Positions 8,565 through 17,637 of a DNA stretch of 64,000 nt are shown in pieces. Origin of the DNA: Halobacterium noricense (GTDB lineage: Archaea; Halobacteriota; Halobacteria; Halobacteriales; Halobacteriaceae). The stretch lies in NCBI RefSeq assembly GCF_021233435.1, contig NZ_CP089468.1, forward strand, positions 2,466,597 through 2,530,596, in the 5' to 3' direction. The notes below the pieces were generated by a model. That model was given only the letters and a program-made list of their open reading frames with translations. It had not been told where the DNA came from and searched no databases. The stretch's first letter is position 1; the number at the start of each line of letters is the position of its first letter. The translations under genes were made by a program, and so were the position numbers.

Positions 8565-9842
8565 ATGCACGTAGACGTGGGCAACGCCCTCGCGGTGGAG
8601 GCGACGCCGGGCGTCCCCGAGGACGCACTCGAACGACTGGACGACCGCGTCAGGGACGCACACGAGCGCATCGTCGCGGGGATGACCGGCGCCGAGTTCG
8701 GGTACGCGGCGCTGAATCTCCCGAAGACCGCGGACCCGGCCGCGATAGAACAGGCGGTCGAGCCGTTCGCGGACAGCGACGTCCTCCTGAACGTCGGCAT
8801 CGGCGGGAGCGCGCTCGGCGCGGCGACGCTCGTGGACGCCCTCGACGGCGACCTGGACGCGTACTTCCTCGACAACGTCGACCCCGAGCACGTCACCGGG
8901 CTCCTGGAAGACATCGACCTCTCGCGGGCCGTCGTCCACATCGTCTCGCGCTCGGGAACGACCGCGGAGACGCTCGCGAACTTCCTCGTCGTGCGCGACG
9001 CGATGGAGGATGCGGGCGTCGACTGGACGGAGCGGACGTTCGTCACGACCGGGCCGGAGGGGAACCTCCGCGACCTCGCCGACGAGCACGACCTGCCCGC
9101 GCTCGACGCGCCCGAGGGTGTCCCCGGGCGGTTTTCCGCGCTCTCGACGGTCGGGCTGCCGGCTGCCGCGCTCACCGGCCACGACGTCGAAGCGATTCTC
9201 GACGGTGCGCGCGAGGGCCGCGCGGCGCTCACGGGGTCGCTGTTCGACTGCCCGGCGTACGCGTACGGCGCGACGGCGTACGCCCTCGACGTCCGCGGCG
9301 CGGGCATCAACGCGATGATGCCGTACGCCGAATCGCTGGAGACGTTCGCGGAGTGGTTCGCGCAACTGTGGGCGGAGAGTCTGGGGAAGGACGGCCTCGG
9401 GCAGACGCCCGCGCGAGCGCTCGGCGCGACCGATCAGCACAGCCAACTCCAACTCTACCGCGCTGGCCCCCGGGACAAACTCGTGACGCTCGTCCGAACG
9501 CGCGAGCGCGACGACCGCGAGATTCCGGAAACCGAACTGGAGGGGCTGGACTACCTCGCGGGCGGTAGCCTCGGCGAACTGCTGGACGCGGAGTTCGAGG
9601 CCACGGAAGCGAGCCTCGCCGAATCGGGCGTCCCGAACGTCCGCATCGAAATTCCGCGAATCGACGAGCGCTCGCTGGGCCGCCTGCTCTACGACGTCGA
9701 AGCCGCCTGCATCCTCGCGGGCGAACTGTACGAGGTGGAGACGTTCACCCAGCCTGCCGTCGAGTGGGGGAAAGAAGCCGCACGCGGCCTGCTCAGCGGC
9801 GAGCGCGGGCTCCCGGAGAAGACCGAACTCGTCGTCGAGTAG
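8565..9842 (+). CDS. pgi: Glucose-6-phosphate isomerase
   Basis: 425 residues. Interconverts glucose-6-phosphate and fructose-6-phosphate in gluconeogenesis and sugar metabolism in the cytoplasm. The two sugar-isomerase subdomains are visible: NVGIGGSALGAATL near residue 75, VSRSGTTAETLANF near 130, the PGI signature EWFAQLWAESLGKDG near 265 and the C-terminal EWGKEAARGLL. ATG 8565 (MHVDVGNAL) is preferred to the longer frame from 8295, which would translate the repeat region. It has the normal size for the compact archaeal/bacterial PGI. Confidence 0.93.
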   Translation: MHVDVGNALAVEATPGVPEDALERLDDRVRDAHERIVAGMTGAEFGYAALNLPKTADPAAIEQAVEPFADSDVLLNVGIGGSALGAATLVDALDGDLDAYFLDNVDPEHVTGLLEDIDLSRAVVHIVSRSGTTAETLANFLVVRDAMEDAGVDWTERTFVTTGPEGNLRDLADEHDLPALDAPEGVPGRFSALSTVGLPAAALTGHDVEAILDGAREGRAALTGSLFDCPAYAYGATAYALDVRGAGINAMMPYAESLETFAEWFAQLWAESLGKDGLGQTPARALGATDQHSQLQLYRAGPRDKLVTLVRTRERDDREIPETELEGLDYLAGGSLGELLDAEFEATEASLAESGVPNVRIEIPRIDERSLGRLLYDVEAACILAGELYEVETFTQPAVEWGKEAARGLLSGERGLPEKTELVVE

Positions 9843-9884
9843 GACAACGGCACGCCTTTGTCCGAGCAGGCCGGATTCGGCAGC

Positions 9885-10919
9885 GTGAACGACCGGTACG
9901 CACAGACCGTCGGCTTCGTCGTCGCGGGCGTCGGGCTCGCCGCCACGTTCCTCGACTGGCCGGCCGACGCCACGCTCGCCGCACGCGCCGCCACCGGGTT
10001 TGCGCTGCTCGCCGCCGCCGCGTTCGGCGCGCGCCGGCACGGCGTCGACGTCCCGCGGCTCGACCTCGTCGCCGGCCTCGCGGGCGGTGGACTCGCAGTC
10101 GCCGCGACGGTCGGCATCAACGCCGCGACGACGGGACTGCCGCGTGGCCCGCCGCTCGCGCTGCTCGCTGGACTCGGGACGGTCGGCGCGGCAGTCGCGG
10201 CGAACGCGGGGCTGGACGCCGACGCGATCCGCGCCCGCGAAAAACACCTCGTCGTCGGCGTGGTCGTCTCGCTGGCCGCGCTCGTGTTCGGGTCGCTACT
10301 CGCGACCGTCGCTGTCGGCGTCGTCCCTGACGATCCGCTCGTCACAGTGCCCGTCAACACCGCCGTCGCGAGCGTCGGGTATGGACTAGCTGGCGTCGCG
10401 TTCGTGACGTGGTACGACGGCGGCATCGACGCCAGCCGGCCGTCGCGGGACGACGTGAAAGTCGCGGCTGTCGGGGTCGTCGCCATCTTCGCGGTCCACT
10501 ACGCGCTCGTCGGGCTCGTTGTCTTCTTCGACCTCCCGCAGACCAGCCACACGCTTGTCGAGACCGCGCGCGAGCACCCCGGAATTTTGCCGCCGCTGGT
10601 CGTCCTCTCGTATCTCGCGGTCGGCCCCGGCGAGGAACTGCTCGCGCGCAACGGCGTCCAGAAGTACCTCTACGGTGCGTTCTCGCGGCGCGGCGCGGTC
10701 GTCGTCGGCTGTCTCGTGTTCACCGGCGCGCACGTCCTCGCGTACGCCGGCACGGGCGCGACGCCGGGCGCGGTGCTCGTGACGCTCGGCCGGCTATTCG
10801 TCGTCTCGCTCGTGCTCGGCGTGACGTACGAGCGCACGGACGACCTGTTCGCGCCGGTCGTCGTCCACGGCACGTACGACGCCGTCCAGTTCGCGGCCGC
10901 GTACGTCGCGTTCACCTGA
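9885..10919 (+). CDS. CPBP family intramembrane metalloprotease (CAAX-protease-like)
   Basis: 344 residues from GTG 9885; an in-frame TTG at 9858 would add nine residues. The GTG is favoured because a TATA-like CCTTTGT lies about 30 bp before it, fitting a leaderless message. Eight or more hydrophobic segments are seen. The C-terminal third has the ABI/CPBP motifs: PGEELLARNGVQ (EExxxR), FTGAHVLAYAG and a final VVHGTYDAV histidine motif. In eukaryotes such proteases process prenylated CAAX proteins; the substrate in haloarchaea is unknown. Confidence 0.85.
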   Translation: MNDRYAQTVGFVVAGVGLAATFLDWPADATLAARAATGFALLAAAAFGARRHGVDVPRLDLVAGLAGGGLAVAATVGINAATTGLPRGPPLALLAGLGTVGAAVAANAGLDADAIRAREKHLVVGVVVSLAALVFGSLLATVAVGVVPDDPLVTVPVNTAVASVGYGLAGVAFVTWYDGGIDASRPSRDDVKVAAVGVVAIFAVHYALVGLVVFFDLPQTSHTLVETAREHPGILPPLVVLSYLAVGPGEELLARNGVQKYLYGAFSRRGAVVVGCLVFTGAHVLAYAGTGATPGAVLVTLGRLFVVSLVLGVTYERTDDLFAPVVVHGTYDAVQFAAAYVAFT

Positions 10920-10987
10920 CGCACAGCGGCGGCCGTCTGACGCGGGGCTGACTAAGTATTACGGTCCGTGCTGCCGAATCAAACGGT

Positions 10988-11122
10988 ATGCCTCGGAAGT
11001 ACTCCGTCGTCTGTGGGGACTCTCTCGCATCGGACGTCGAGGAGTTGGCGCGGGAGTACGGGCTCTCCGAGCAGGAAGTGCTGCGCCAACTCATCGAGAA
11101 CGGGCTCGAAGAGATTGACTAG
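10988..11122 (+). CDS. Ribbon-helix-helix (CopG-type) small protein
   Basis: 44 residues, reading MPRKYSVVCG followed by a helix-turn-helix-like stretch (VEELAREYGLSEQEVLRQL) and ending ENGLEEID. A short basic beta strand plus two helices is the layout of a ribbon-helix-helix DNA-binding protein, which binds operators as a dimer. A TATA-like AAGTATTA about 33 bp before the ATG suggests its own leaderless transcript. The stop shares CTAG with the convergent nob1 gene. No toxin partner is adjacent apart from the nob1 PIN domain, which is a housekeeping nuclease. Confidence 0.75.
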   Translation: MPRKYSVVCGDSLASDVEELAREYGLSEQEVLRQLIENGLEEID

Positions 11123-11577
11123 CGGGGGCGCTTGCGCGCGAGGTCGCTGCCACAGACCGGGCAGCGCTCCTTCGATTCGTCGAACTCGCGGCCACAGCCC
11201 TGACACTGGAAGTTCCAGTTCCGGCGCTCGCTGATTCCTTCCTGCTCGATGACGTCGACGCCGACGCCGAGTTCGTCGGCGGCGTTCTGCACCGCGTAGT
11301 CGTCCGTGACGACCGTGCCGTCGAGTTCGTACGCCGCCGCCAGCAGCCGGAGGTCCGTCTCGGAGAGCACGTCGAGGTCGCCGGTCGTGCGCGCGGCTTC
11401 GCGGGCCGCCGCGAGCGCGGCCTCGCCCGGTACCTGCACCTGCATGCCGCCGCCCGCCATCGCGTCGTAGCGGTACGCCGCAGCGTCCTCCAGTTCGTCC
11501 CGGACGGCGGGAATCGACGCCGTCTCGCCGTCGGGCTCGTAGTCGTGGATGAACGCGGAGGCGTCGAGGACGTACAC
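11119..11577 (-). CDS. nob1: rRNA maturation endonuclease Nob1
   Basis: 152 residues. Nob1 cuts the 3' end of 16S pre-rRNA in small-subunit maturation. The PIN domain (MYVLDASAFIHDY at the N terminus, SETDLRLLAAAYELDGTVVTDDYAVQNAA in the middle) supplies the acidic metal-binding residues. A C-terminal zinc ribbon (CQGCGREFDESKERCPVCG) has four cysteines. The start is a GTG at 11577, overlapping the TAG stop of the upstream PRC-barrel gene by one base, so translation is likely coupled. Confidence 0.92.
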   Translation of the reverse strand: MYVLDASAFIHDYEPDGETASIPAVRDELEDAAAYRYDAMAGGGMQVQVPGEAALAAAREAARTTGDLDVLSETDLRLLAAAYELDGTVVTDDYAVQNAADELGVGVDVIEQEGISERRNWNFQCQGCGREFDESKERCPVCGSDLARKRPR

Positions 11578-11819
11578 TATCGCTGAACGACGATGTAATC
11601 TTTGACCGCCTGCACGCGCCCGACGGGGACCCGGTAGTGGCCCTCGCCGTCGGTCGGGAAGTTGACGGTGACGTTCGAGTCCTCCAGCGGCTCCACGAGG
11701 AGGTCTTCGAGCTTCCCGCTCTTGAGGTCCATCGTGATGTTGTACAGCATGCCCAGTTCCGTGCCGTCCGACCCCATCACGGCTTTCCCGGAGAGGTTCT
11801 CGGCGAGGATGTCGGCCAT
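11577..11819 (-). CDS. PRC-barrel domain protein
   Basis: 80 residues, a single PRC-barrel (MADILAENLSGKAVMGSDGTELGMLYNI, VEPLEDSNVTVNF, YRVPVGRVQAVKDYIVVQR). Single-domain archaeal PRC-barrel proteins are small RNA- or protein-binding barrels; some act in ribosome maturation or cell division. It is the first gene of a two-gene operon with nob1, which suggests a link to rRNA processing (inference from position). ATG 11819 gives the family N terminus. Confidence 0.85.
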   Translation of the reverse strand: MADILAENLSGKAVMGSDGTELGMLYNITMDLKSGKLEDLLVEPLEDSNVTVNFPTDGEGHYRVPVGRVQAVKDYIVVQR

Positions 11820-11966
11820 ACCCGGGAATCTCGGCTGGGATTCACATAAACCCCGCGGGGTCGTCGGACGCGCGACGCACGGCCCGCGGTTTCGTGGCCG
11901 ATGCCGACGGCGAGTGGGGCGAGAGTTGGGAAAGTACTCAAGCAGGAAGCGCCGAAACGAGGGGGC

Positions 11967-12449
11967 ATGAGACGCCGAAAACTCCTCGCGGCGGGTGCGA
12001 GCGCGCTGGCCGCGGCGCTCGCCGGCTGCACCGGTGGCGACGATTCCGGGACGGCGACCGGGACGACCGACCAGACCGCCACGACCAGTGAGCCGACCAC
12101 GGCACCCGACCAGTCCGCCACGACCAGCGAGCCGAGCGCGACACCGACCGAGAACGGGAACGCGACTGTCGTCACCGTCGCGCCGGACGGCAACCTCGAA
12201 TTCGCGCCGGAGTCGGTCACGGTGGCTGCCGGAACGACCGTGCGCTGGGAGTGGGACGGCAGCGGACACAACGTCCGACCCGCCAGCCAGCCGGCCGACG
12301 CCGACTGGACGGGAACCGAAGGCGGGAACGGGAAGACGTACGGCAGCGGCCACAGGTACGCGCACGCGTTCGAAGTGCCCGGCCAGTACGACTACTACTG
12401 CGCGCCACACAAGTCACTGGGCATGCGGGGCAGCGTCGTCGTGGAGTGA
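11967..12449 (+). CDS. Halocyanin-like blue copper lipoprotein
   Basis: 160 residues. Small copper electron carrier anchored outside the membrane. The N terminus [10 protein letters not shown] carries twin arginines and a lipobox LAGC, with predicted lipid-modified C21, so export is probably by Tat. A Thr/Ser-rich linker covers residues 25-65. The plastocyanin-like domain follows, with all four copper ligands: H101 (GSGHNV), C145 and H148 (YYCAPHKS) and M153. ATG 11967 is preferred over the frame from 11901 because it gives the signal peptide. Confidence 0.92.
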   Translation: MRRRKLLAAGASALAAALAGCTGGDDSGTATGTTDQTATTSEPTTAPDQSATTSEPSATPTENGNATVVTVAPDGNLEFAPESVTVAAGTTVRWEWDGSGHNVRPASQPADADWTGTEGGNGKTYGSGHRYAHAFEVPGQYDYYCAPHKSLGMRGSVVVE

Positions 12450-12470
12450 CCAGCGACCCGTGACGATGGA

Positions 12471-12478
12471 ATTATACG
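12471..12478 (+). promoter_or_regulatory. TATA-like box of aIF5B gene
   Basis: ATTATACG lies 51-58 bp before the ATG at 12529. With a start site about 25 bp downstream this leaves a leader of about 30 nt, long enough to hold the ribosome-binding site GGAGG at 12516-12520. Most genes here look leaderless, so a Shine-Dalgarno leader on this translation-factor gene is noteworthy. Confidence 0.5.
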
Positions 12479-12528
12479 CCGCCGCCCGCTCTGTTCGGTC
12501 AACAACCGTTCTCTCGGAGGATTCTACT

Positions 12529-14331
12529 ATGTCCGACGCAGACACCACCGAAGACCCCGGGGAGCTGCGGACGCCCATCGTCGCGGTCCTCGGCCACGTC
12601 GACCACGGGAAGACCAGCTTGCTCGACAAGATTCGCGGCTCCGCCGTCATCGAGGGCGAAGCCGGCGCTATCACCCAGCACATCGGCGCGACCGCCGTGC
12701 CGCTGGACGTCGTCAGTGAGGTCGCGGGGAGCCTCGTCGACCCCACGGAGTTCGACCTCCCCGGGCTGCTGTTCATCGACACGCCCGGCCACCACTCGTT
12801 CTCGACGCTACGCTCGCGGGGCGGCGCGCTCGCCGACATCGCCATCCTCGTCGTGGACGTCAACGACGGCTTCCAGCCCCAGACGGAGGAAGCCATCCGC
12901 ATCCTCAAGGACACGGGGACGCCGTTCGTCGTCGCCGCGAACAAGATCGACACCATCCCGGGCTGGAACCCCACGGCGGACGCGCCCGTCCAGCAGACCT
13001 ACGAGAACCAGTCCGACCGCGTGCGCAGCCAACTCGACGAGGCGCTGTACGAGCTCATCGGCGAACTCTCCGGTGCGGGCTTCTCCTCGGACCTCTACTG
13101 GCGCGTGCAGGACTTCCAGTCGAACATCGGCGTCATCCCGGTGTCCGCGGAGACCGGCGAGGGCGTCCCCGACCTCCTCACCGTGCTGATGGGGCTCGCA
13201 CAGCGGTACATGAAGGCCGAGATGGAGGTGAACATCGACGGCCCGGGTGCCGGCACCGTGCTCGAAGTCAAAGACGAGCGCGGGTTCGGGACGACGCTGG
13301 ACGTGATTCTCTACGACGGCACCATCCGGCAGGGCGACCAAATCGTCGTCGGCGGAACTAACGACACCATCGTCACCGAGGTACGCGCGCTCCTGAAGCC
13401 GCGCGAACTCGCGGAGATTCGCACGGAGAAGCGCTTCGACGACGTGGAGTCGATGCAGGCGGCGGCCGGCCTGAAGATTGCCGCGCCGGACCTCGACGAA
13501 GCGATGGCGGGCGCGCCGGTCCGCGTGGTCGGCGACCGCGACGTCGAGGACGTCGTCGAGGAAGTCGAAGCGGAACTGGCGGAGGTCGCCGTCGAGACCG
13601 CCGAGGAGGGCGTCGTCGTGAAAGCCGACACGCTCGGCAGCCTCGAAGCGCTCGCGAACGCCATGGAGGAAGCCGAGATTCCCGTGATGTCCGCGGAAGT
13701 CGGCGACATCGCGCCCCGCGACATCGCGATGGCGACGACCGCCGACGACGACAAACACCGCACCATCCTCGGGTTCAACGTGGACGTGCTCGGCGACGCC
13801 GAACAAAAGGCCGAGAACGAGGACGTCCGCATCTTCGACAGCGACGTCATCTACCAGCTCGTCGAGGACTACGAGGAGTTCGTCGAGGAGCGCGAGCGCG
13901 CCCAGCAGGAAGCCATCTTCGAGAACATCGTCCGGCCGGCGCGCTTCCGCATCCTTCAGGACCACGTGTTCCGGCAGAACGACCCAGCGGTCGTCGGCGT
14001 CGAAGTGGTCTCGGGGACGCTCAAGCGGAACACGCCGGTCGGCCTCATGGAGGGCAACGAACTCCACCGCGTCGGCGTCGTGAAGGGCATCCAGGACCAG
14101 GGCGAGGACGTCGACGAGGCGCGCGCGGGCAACCGCGTCAGCGTCTCCATCGACGGCCCGACGGTCGGCCGCGACATCAAGGAGGGCGACGAGCTCTGGG
14201 TGGACCTCCCCGAGAAGCACGCGAAAGTCCTCGAACAGGAACTCAGCGAGGAGATTCCGGCCGACGAGCGCGAGGCACTGAAGGCGTACCTCGAAATCCA
14301 GCGGAAACGCGACCCCTTCTGGGGGAAGTAG
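12529..14331 (+). CDS. infB: Translation initiation factor aIF5B (IF-2 homologue)
   Basis: 600 residues. GTPase that promotes ribosomal subunit joining during initiation. G1 is GHVDHGKTS at residues 22-30, followed by GAITQHIGA (switch I), DTPGH (G3) and ANKID (G4); the beta-barrel and C-terminal domains II-IV complete the typical archaeal length. ATG 12529 is chosen because it lies 8 nt after GGAGG and gives the standard N terminus; a longer reading frame from 11995 would overlap the halocyanin gene. No intein or other insertion is present. Confidence 0.96.
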   Translation: MSDADTTEDPGELRTPIVAVLGHVDHGKTSLLDKIRGSAVIEGEAGAITQHIGATAVPLDVVSEVAGSLVDPTEFDLPGLLFIDTPGHHSFSTLRSRGGALADIAILVVDVNDGFQPQTEEAIRILKDTGTPFVVAANKIDTIPGWNPTADAPVQQTYENQSDRVRSQLDEALYELIGELSGAGFSSDLYWRVQDFQSNIGVIPVSAETGEGVPDLLTVLMGLAQRYMKAEMEVNIDGPGAGTVLEVKDERGFGTTLDVILYDGTIRQGDQIVVGGTNDTIVTEVRALLKPRELAEIRTEKRFDDVESMQAAAGLKIAAPDLDEAMAGAPVRVVGDRDVEDVVEEVEAELAEVAVETAEEGVVVKADTLGSLEALANAMEEAEIPVMSAEVGDIAPRDIAMATTADDDKHRTILGFNVDVLGDAEQKAENEDVRIFDSDVIYQLVEDYEEFVEERERAQQEAIFENIVRPARFRILQDHVFRQNDPAVVGVEVVSGTLKRNTPVGLMEGNELHRVGVVKGIQDQGEDVDEARAGNRVSVSIDGPTVGRDIKEGDELWVDLPEKHAKVLEQELSEEIPADEREALKAYLEIQRKRDPFWGK

Positions 14332-14739
14332 GTCTGGATTTATACACAATCTCTTTACAAGCCACCTGACAGTGTGCCTAAAGAACAAATCAACTTCGGT
14401 CGTTCTTTGTTAAGATTTGACCGAGGGGTTTGAAAAAGGATTTATTGCATCCTTATCGGATACAATTGAGAAGTTTATGGCTGTTAACAGAACGAATAGC
14501 ATCTGCTTGGAAAACGTACAAATAGGAGACTAGCGGGTGGCGAATAGACTGTTTTATACAGGGGGTTACGGCCAACCAGTGTGTATGCGTATGTGTCTAT
14601 GTAAAACCACTCGATAGTACTTGCTTTGCTGTTGAGTGTGCGCTAAGGGCCTATTCCTGATTTTTATACCCCGATTGGATTTTGAATATAATGTGCGTGC
14701 GTCGGTTTATACGTGCCACCGCATATACCCTTGTAGTGT
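14332..14739. other. AT-rich gene-free stretch at the left edge of the accessory island
   Basis: No convincing gene in 408 bp. The composition drops abruptly from the GC-rich end of aIF5B to AT-rich DNA with several TTTATAC boxes (near 14338, 14552, 14665 and 14705). GT-rich tracts such as GTGTATGCGTATGTGTC near 14581 are also present. The boxes suggest promoters, perhaps of short RNAs, but no transcript can be assigned from sequence. Confidence 0.6.
14705..14712 (+). promoter_or_regulatory. TATA-like box for the 14.7-kb small gene
   Basis: TTTATACG is centred about 31 bp before the ATG at 14740, the spacing expected for an archaeal promoter with a leaderless or near-leaderless transcript. 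Confidence 0.5.
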
Positions 14740-15021
14740 ATGAGATCCAATCATACAGAAGGAGAAATGAAGCAACTCATCCACGATGCAATTTGGAATG
14801 AGTTGCCAGATGAAAAGCGCCATGAGTTGCTAGAAGCAGACGAGATCAAGATTCTCGGAACTGAAATGGGCGCAACCAAAGCGTTAGTCCAGAATCGACT
14901 GCTAGACCACTTTGAGTACAAGCACTGGGTTGATACTGAGGTCGATGGAACAGAAGTGATGTTCAAAATCCTCGAAGACCGAGGAATAGCCCACGATAAG
15001 GTACTGTTCAGTATTAAGTAA
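14740..15021 (+). CDS. Small acidic helical protein of the accessory island, function unknown
   Basis: 93 residues from ATG 14740; an internal ATG at 14767 (MKQLIHDAIW) is a second candidate. The sequence looks like a compact helical fold (LPDEKRHELLEADEI, GATKALVQNRLLDHFEY) followed by strands (VDGTEVMFKIL, HDKVLFSIK), possibly winged-helix-like. Base composition is much lower in GC than the core genes, with codons such as ATA and AAA common, so it was probably acquired. No family recognised. Confidence 0.6.
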   Translation: MRSNHTEGEMKQLIHDAIWNELPDEKRHELLEADEIKILGTEMGATKALVQNRLLDHFEYKHWVDTEVDGTEVMFKILEDRGIAHDKVLFSIK

Positions 15022-15073
15022 ACTTCCTATCGCAGTCCTAACTGTTAGGTAGGTATAGCGTTGTTGTGAGAAT

Positions 15074-15622
15074 ATGAACAGGCGAACCTACCTTGCTTCT
15101 GTTAGTGTCGGTACTGCATCGTTGCTCGCTGGCTGCTCTAGTAGTGGAGACAGTAACGAGACCACTACGAGCCTAACTACTACAGAACAAACAACGACTA
15201 CGCAGACAACAACTACTGCGCCCGCAGAACACGAATATGCACCTGACCCGTGGAAGAACCTCGAAGCAGACCGAGGAGAGACTTCAACGACAATAACAGG
15301 GCAAGCAACCCTCGGAGCAGGACAGTACGCTATACGGCAAGCCCAGTTTAATCAACCGCTAAATGTGGAAGTTAGCGTTACCGTTCAAGACGGCAGTGCT
15401 ATCGATATTTTTGGAATGAGTCCAGACGAATTTGACCGCTTCAGGGACCGTGAAAGCCCAGTCTACTATGACGGTTTTTACGAGACGGAAGTATCAGATA
15501 CGACGATAACAGGGTCGATGCCAGCAGGAGACCATCGCCTCGTTTTCGATAACTCTCCTGTGTTTGGTTCTGAGCCGAGCGGGGAGGTTACGTTTGATTT
15601 CGAGACAGTGATTAGCGCCTGA
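15074..15622 (+). CDS. Tat-exported lipoprotein of unknown function
   Basis: 182 residues. MNRRTYLASV has twin arginines and the lipobox LAGC gives lipidated C21, so it should be anchored outside the membrane. A Thr-rich linker (residues 31-50) leads to a domain resembling the all-beta folds of secreted haloarchaeal proteins (TITGQATLGAGQYAIRQ, LNVEVSVTVQDGSAIDIF, SMPAGDHRLVFDNSP). GC is below neighbouring core genes, consistent with transfer. It is 52 bp after the preceding small gene and may share its transcript. Confidence 0.75.
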   Translation: MNRRTYLASVSVGTASLLAGCSSSGDSNETTTSLTTTEQTTTTQTTTTAPAEHEYAPDPWKNLEADRGETSTTITGQATLGAGQYAIRQAQFNQPLNVEVSVTVQDGSAIDIFGMSPDEFDRFRDRESPVYYDGFYETEVSDTTITGSMPAGDHRLVFDNSPVFGSEPSGEVTFDFETVISA

Positions 15623-15639
15623 GTATCTGCCTTAGGTCT

Positions 15640-15813
15640 CGTTCATGGTCCCGGTACGACGCCGTGCTTGCTGCGATACCGCTGGCGTTCGCTATCGCGT
15701 TCGTCTTCAAGGCGGCCGTCTAGGCGTCGCGCGTCGAGAGCGCGGCGTTCGGCTCGCTGGGTGCGGTACCGATGACGGCGTACGCGCTGTTTCTGGTCCC
15801 GCCGGAGAACTAG
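15640..15813 (+). pseudogene. Remnant of a small haloarchaeal membrane protein
   Basis: GC-rich sequence here reads RSWSRYDAVLAAIPLAFAIAF and then meets an in-frame TAG (15721). After that it continues in the same frame as SRVESAAFGSLGAVPMTAYALF, ending PPEN at a TAG (15811-15813). The two halves together resemble a two-helix membrane protein of about 60 residues, but the start codon is missing: sequence left of about 15635 is AT-rich island DNA. The gene therefore seems cut by island insertion and then degraded. Its stop still overlaps the neighbouring minus-strand stop at CTAG. Confidence 0.55.
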
Positions 15814-16181
15814 CGTGCGGTCTGCGGAACGTCGTCGCCGAGCGCGTGCTTCACCTGGAGGGCGGCGCTGGCGGCGAGGCCGCGCGCGACCTCCTCGCGG
15901 TCGTCGTCCGGAATCAGGTCGTCGTCGGCGACGCCGTCGAACTCGGGGGTGAACCCGGCGCTGACGGGGTTGCCGGCGGGCGGTCGAACGGCGACGGTGA
16001 CCTGGATGCCGTTCGAACCCGAGCTAATCTCGGAGCCGACGACGTACTCGTCGGGCAGGAAGTCCCGCGTGCGAGCGGTAATCTGGGAGATGCTGTCCTG
16101 GAGCGCGCGCCGTTGCGTCCCCGTGAGGTCGGGTTCGGGTTCCGACGGCTCGGCACCACTGTACGGCGTGTTCCCGTGCAT
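15810..16181 (-). CDS. Haloarchaeal conserved protein, probably DUF5811
   Basis: 123 residues. Conserved features: LTGTQRRALQDSISQITARTRDFLPDEYVVGSEI split over a helix and strand, then VTVAVRPPAGNPVSAGFTPE and a helical C terminus. It resembles the haloarchaeal family DUF5811 from memory; function unknown. GC-rich, core-like composition. The island ends just beyond the pseudogene next to its 3' end. Confidence 0.7.
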   Translation of the reverse strand: MHGNTPYSGAEPSEPEPDLTGTQRRALQDSISQITARTRDFLPDEYVVGSEISSGSNGIQVTVAVRPPAGNPVSAGFTPEFDGVADDDLIPDDDREEVARGLAASAALQVKHALGDDVPQTAR

Positions 16182-16249
16182 TCGCTGTTAGTAGGGTACC
16201 CCCACGTAAAGGCCTTTTAGTTTGGGTGGTATTCACACAGTCCGGCCGC

Positions 16250-16723
16250 TCAAATAATTGGTTCGCTGTCACCATACGCGGCGACCACGACCGCCGCCGC
16301 GTACTCGCCGGCGTCGGCTTCGGTGCTGGTCGTACGCACCGTCGCGTCGTCGAACGACCAGTCGCGGAGGTCCATGCCCGCGTCGATGCCGGTGCGCACG
16401 CGCGCCTCGACGTCCGCGGCGTCCGTGTCGCCGGCGACCTCGTAGAACAAGCCCGGGCCCTCGTCGCTTTTCGCCCACGCGAGCGCGGCGCTGACGTGGC
16501 GCGGCCCGGCGGCGTTGGCGTGCGCCTCCACGACCGTCAAGCGGTTCCCGGCGGGGCCGAGGTCCGGCGCGGTCCCCACAGCTTCGACGTCGGTGTCCGC
16601 GGGAATCACCGACGACACCGTGACGAGATTGTAGTTGTGGACGCCCGCGTCCGCGAGCGCGGCGTCGTAAGCCGCCATCTCCGTGGGCGCGGTGCCCGTC
16701 CCCCAGACGACGCTGATGGTCAT
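16250..16723 (-). CDS. pdaD: Pyruvoyl-dependent arginine decarboxylase
   Basis: 157 residues. Makes agmatine from arginine for polyamine synthesis or agmatidine modification of tRNA-Ile. The proenzyme self-cleaves; the cleavage motif VTVSSVIP is at residues 34-41, with the serine before VIP expected to become the pyruvoyl group. ACC-like patches NAAGPRHVSAALAWAKS and GLFYEVAG follow. Size and motif match the archaeal family. It sits between the island and the first insertion sequence, with its start at ATG 16723. Confidence 0.9.
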   Translation of the reverse strand: MTISVVWGTGTAPTEMAAYDAALADAGVHNYNLVTVSSVIPADTDVEAVGTAPDLGPAGNRLTVVEAHANAAGPRHVSAALAWAKSDEGPGLFYEVAGDTDAADVEARVRTGIDAGMDLRDWSFDDATVRTTSTEADAGEYAAAVVVAAYGDSEPII

Positions 16724-16890
16724 ACGAATGCGTCAGAGCGCGCGATACAAGAGGAGTGCGCTCCGGCGGAGAGCGCGCGGCCTTCAAATCCGATTACATA
16801 ATTTATTGGAAATTACAGCAGATTCAGTGAAGTTATACTGAACTCACCACGGCGAGCTATCATAACAAATCTTGAGAATGTACAATCAAC

Positions 16891-17637
16891 CGGCACTGTC
16901 TAGTTAAGCCAGTTTGAGAAGTGAGCAGGTCGTTGGGTGAGTTTGGGATGAAGCTCGCAAACCTGCTCAGTGAGTGCTTTGGGGCGGATTTAGAAGAAAC
17001 TTGGGAGCGTGAGCGGACAGCAACGCCCGTCAGGGCGTTTGCTGTCCGCCTTCACGCGACTGGTTGTTCGCTCAGAGAGACAACAACGATTCTCGCGGAA
17101 TTAGGTGTTGAACGCTCTCATCAAGCCGTTTGGCAGTGGGTACATCGGCTGGCTGACAGCGTTTCCGACCCGCCGACGGCTTCGCCGTCGCGGGTCGCGG
17201 TTGACGAAACTGCTGTCAAAATTAACGGTGAGTGGTCTTGGTTGTACGCTGCAATAGACCTTGACACGAAACTCATTCTTGACGTTGCGTTGTTCGGACG
17301 CCATGGCACGGATCCGGCGGCTGCGTTCCTGTCTGGACTGGCGGAGAAACACGATCTCTCAGACACCACGTTTCTCGTCGACCAGTTCGGCTACCGGACT
17401 GCCCTTGCTCGGCTAGAGCTGAACGGTCGGGTTGACTACACCGACCGAAACCTCATCGAAAAATGGTTTCACACCCTCAAAATGCGACTCGACCGTTTCC
17501 ATAACTCGTGGGTGGGCAGTCGGCGGAGCGTTCGCCAGTGGCTTGCGCCATTTGCACATTACTACAACCACCTCAGGCCGCACCAATCGCTCGATGATCG
17601 AACACCAGCCGGCGAGGTCCTAAACTAGACAGTGCCG
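16891..17637 (+). mobile_element. IS6-type insertion sequence, complete, no target duplication
   Basis: 747 bp bounded by inverted repeats CGGCACTGTCTAGTT (left, 16891) and the reverse complement ending at 17637. It encodes one DDE transposase. The flanking 8 bp on the left (AATCAAC region) and right (CTTGAGTA) do not match, so no target-site duplication remains. This fits an IS6-family element whose cointegrate was resolved by deletion, or one old enough to have lost the duplication. Confidence 0.88.
16921..17628 (+). CDS. IS6 family transposase
   Basis: 235 residues from GTG 16921; ATG 16948 (MKLANLLSE) is an equally good start. The N-terminal helix-turn-helix (SLRETTTILAELGVERSHQAVWQW) precedes the catalytic core: VDETAVKI (first D), FLVDQFGYRTAL (second D) and NLIEKWFHTLKMRLDRF (E plus K/R). 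The C terminus HHLRPHQSL-like region (NHLRPHQSLDDRTPAGEV) is typical. The reading frame is intact, so the element could be active. Confidence 0.92.
   Translation: MSRSLGEFGMKLANLLSECFGADLEETWERERTATPVRAFAVRLHATGCSLRETTTILAELGVERSHQAVWQWVHRLADSVSDPPTASPSRVAVDETAVKINGEWSWLYAAIDLDTKLILDVALFGRHGTDPAAAFLSGLAEKHDLSDTTFLVDQFGYRTALARLELNGRVDYTDRNLIEKWFHTLKMRLDRFHNSWVGSRRSVRQWLAPFAHYYNHLRPHQSLDDRTPAGEVLN

Noticed and set aside
9858-9884. TTG at 9858 as start of the CPBP protease
   Set aside because: It sits inside the TATA-like region, and the GTG at 9885 has the expected spacing for a leaderless start. The difference is nine residues without conserved features.
14332-15640. Provirus or integrative element
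   Set aside because: No integrase, replication or capsid genes, and no att-like repeats at the edges. Only two small unknown genes are present.
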